Assembly: GCF_009829085.1 (NCBI RefSeq)
Contig: NZ_WUQY01000008.1
Coordinates: forward strand, 1 to 64,000
DNA from: Sphingobacterium bovisgrunnientis
GTDB lineage: Bacteria; Bacteroidota; Bacteroidia; Sphingobacteriales; Sphingobacteriaceae
Reading direction: 5' to 3'
Length of the DNA: 64,000 bases
Position numbers and translations under genes: made by a program. Below the pieces are notes generated by a model. It had not been told where the DNA came from and made no database searches. It saw nothing but the letters and a program-made list of their open reading frames with translations. This document shows positions 62,477 through 64,000 of the stretch, in pieces. How positions within the stretch are numbered: the first letter of the stretch is position 1; every line of letters starts with the position of its first letter.

Positions 62477-63247
62477 TTATCTGCCCATCCAGCCACCATC
62501 GACGGTCAGAATCGTGCCGTGTACATAGTCTGAAGCTTTGGAAGCTAAGAATACAGCTGGCCCTTTGAAGTCCTCGGGTTCTCCCCATCGACCTGCCGGA
62601 ATACGACCTAAAATCGACGCTGAGCGTTCAGGGTCATCACGTAAAGCTTCTGTATTATCTGTTGCAATATAACCTGGTGCAATGGCATTGACATTAACAC
62701 CTTTGGATGCCCATTCGTTGGCAAATGCTTTGGTCAATGAACCAATAGCGCCTTTAGACGCTGCGTAACCAGGAACTGTGATACCGCCTTGGAATGTTAA
62801 CAATGAAGCTGTAAAAACAATTTTTCCATTTCCACGTGAAATCATGTCTCTTCCAATTTCGCGCGTCAAAATGAATTGTGCATTTTGATTGATTTCTATG
62901 ATTTCATCCCAATATTCGTCTGGATGTTCAGCCGCAGGTTTGCGTAAAATATTTCCAGCGTTGTTGAATAATATGTCAATCACAGGATGATGTTTTTTTA
63001 CTTGTGCTATAAAGGCGTATAAAGAATCTCTTTTTGAAAAATCACATTGATACGCATAGAATTTGCGACCTAAACCTTCAATGGATTTCTGTACAACAGA
63101 ACCCTCAAGTTCTAAGGTTGCCGAAACACCAATAATATCTGCGCCAGCTTCCGCTAAAGCTTCTGCTAAAGCTTTTCCGATTCCTCTTTTGCATCCAGTC
63201 ACGATCGCGACTTTTCCGCTAAGGTCAAAAGAATTTATAATAGACAT
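62477..63247 (-). CDS. kduD: SDR oxidoreductase, 2-deoxy-D-gluconate 3-dehydrogenase type (KduD-like)
   Basis: 256 residues. A classical SDR: 'VTGCKRGIGKALAEALAEAGADIIG' (GxxxGxG), 'NNAGN', 'YAASKGAIGSLTKA' (YxxxK) and 'IAPGYIATDNTEALRDD'. The last pattern with 'IPAGRWGEPEDFKGPAVFLAS' and 'TVDGGWMGR' is close to KduD, which interconverts keto-deoxy-uronates in pectin breakdown. It lies 2 bp after the DUF4861-type gene on the same strand, a pairing seen in uronate-utilisation clusters. No kduI is in the window. Confidence 0.88.
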   Translation of the reverse strand: MSIINSFDLSGKVAIVTGCKRGIGKALAEALAEAGADIIGVSATLELEGSVVQKSIEGLGRKFYAYQCDFSKRDSLYAFIAQVKKHHPVIDILFNNAGNILRKPAAEHPDEYWDEIIEINQNAQFILTREIGRDMISRGNGKIVFTASLLTFQGGITVPGYAASKGAIGSLTKAFANEWASKGVNVNAIAPGYIATDNTEALRDDPERSASILGRIPAGRWGEPEDFKGPAVFLASKASDYVHGTILTVDGGWMGR

Positions 63248-63249
63248 GA

Positions 63250-64000
63250 TTATTTCAATTTTACTTTTAAGGGTTTACGAATTTGTTCAGCATAATCTTC
63301 CACCGCATCTTCCCATTGATCAAAAGAAGTAATTTTTCCGGCTTTATCCCAAGCAGCACCATTGTAATAAACAAAAGGTTTGTTATTGGTAATTTCTGTT
63401 TTCACTAAAAATTGCTTTTCATGCGAATCGATATATTGTGCTTTTTGATTGGTAAGAATTAAAGCCGTTCCGGTACGACCTGCATTATTAATGTTAGGTT
63501 CCCAGTACACCAAAGTTTTATCTTCTTTATCAAATTCTACCTCTGGCTTGCTTTCATTTCTTTTTGCTAAACCGACTACAACTGGAGTTTTGTTTGCTTG
63601 TTTGTTATTGAAATCGATGACAATTTTATTAAAATTCTGCCCCGCATCAATGCTTATTGTTTTGCTAAAAGAAATTTCTTGACCTTCGATAGTTTGCGGT
63701 TCAAAGCCAAGCTTAAATGTTGTGCGTAATGGACCGTTATCCAATATTTGGTGCGTTCTATAATGCTTCGTAAACTGAATCGTATTGTTGTGGTATAATG
63801 CAATGTCTCCCGCACCTAAAGTCTGCCCTACAGAATAATAATCTAATCCCTCACCGTGGTCTTTGTGGTAATCATCTCCTTTATACCATCTGTTGATCAC
63901 TAAATTTTCAGTGCGCTTTGCCCAATAATCCATTCCTTGTGCATCTTCTGAAGTACCTTCCAGTGCTTTGCCGTACATGCGAAAAGCCACGACATCATTT
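63250..64000 (-). CDS. DUF4861-type protein, 5' part outside the window
   Basis: At least 246 residues. The frame is open to the right edge (NDVVAFRMYGKALEG...), so the start lies beyond the window. The blocks 'ENLVINRWYKGDDYHKDHGEGLDYYSVGQTLG' and 'DQWEDAVEDYAEQIRKPLKVKL' at the end match DUF4861 proteins of Bacteroidota, which are often exported and linked to uronate and plant-polysaccharide use. With the kduD-type gene it probably forms an operon entering from the right. Confidence 0.8.
   Translation of the reverse strand, partial: NDVVAFRMYGKALEGTSEDAQGMDYWAKRTENLVINRWYKGDDYHKDHGEGLDYYSVGQTLGAGDIALYHNNTIQFTKHYRTHQILDNGPLRTTFKLGFEPQTIEGQEISFSKTISIDAGQNFNKIVIDFNNKQANKTPVVVGLAKRNESKPEVEFDKEDKTLVYWEPNINNAGRTGTALILTNQKAQYIDSHEKQFLVKTEITNNKPFVYYNGAAWDKAGKITSFDQWEDAVEDYAEQIRKPLKVKLK

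Noticed and set aside
1..64000. CRISPR array
   Set aside because: No set of regularly spaced repeats of 25-40 bp was seen, and there are no cas genes.

Overview
The window comes from a Bacteroidota chromosome, most likely Sphingobacteriaceae or a close relative. The DNA is AT-rich. Promoters have the Bacteroidota form (TTTG, about 19-20 bp, TAnnTTTG), and Shine-Dalgarno sequences are mostly absent. Lineage-typical families are present: GLPGLI proteins, carboxypeptidase-regulatory-like TonB receptors, a GldH lipoprotein, a Cys-rich RicT/PSP1 protein and a fimbrillin with its short companion ORF. The genus call is an inference.

Layout. 1-255 holds two tandem leftward promoters of rRNA-operon type. 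256-4287 carries a TonB-plug surface protein (-) and purD (+). At 4386-4457 is tRNA-Glu(UUC), whose 3' end is the attachment site of a small island, 4442-10919, bounded by a 17-bp direct repeat. The island holds a dead HsdR fragment fused to a transposase remnant, an AbiEi/AbiEii pair with a 14-bp inverted-repeat operator, and a 989-residue TOTE-type primase-helicase. No integrase is visible. Next (10951-13205) is a broken fimbrillin module bounded by two copies of the same terminator. 13204-18543 has a dienelactone-hydrolase-like protein and a TonB receptor with two GLPGLI genes. 18722-27161 has miaA, def and sugar-oxidation genes: Gfo/Idh/MocA, a TIM-barrel isomerase, a GMC oxidoreductase and a gluconate-dehydrogenase-subunit-3-like protein. 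27253-32098 carries miaE, an LLM flavin oxidoreductase, apaG and an ABC-F ATPase.

Origin domain. Two parS palindromes lie in front of mnmG (32097-32147), with weaker matches further right. The divergent nadB/nadA spacer (37848-38325) is AT-rich with two perfect and two near-perfect DnaA boxes, and is the best oriC candidate. Leucine codon choice in + strand genes changes across it. dnaA (51176), dnaN (57894), holB and scpA lie further right.

Right half. 39474-50806 carries thiL, acetoacetyl-CoA synthetase, a leucine-degradation set (carboxyltransferase beta, acyl-CoA dehydrogenase, HMG-CoA lyase, enoyl-CoA hydratase), scpA and dxs. 51176-62443 carries dnaA, two small CpxP-like exported proteins, lpxK, gldH, ricT, holB, dnaN, two DedA paralogs, a yicC-family gene, gmk and nadD. 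The right edge has a kduD-type dehydrogenase and a DUF4861-type protein that runs off the window. The three nad genes cover quinolinate synthesis and mononucleotide adenylylation.

Most of the window is ordinary housekeeping sequence. The unusual content is the tRNA-Glu island with its TOTE primase-helicase and AbiE pair, and the oriC/parS architecture.
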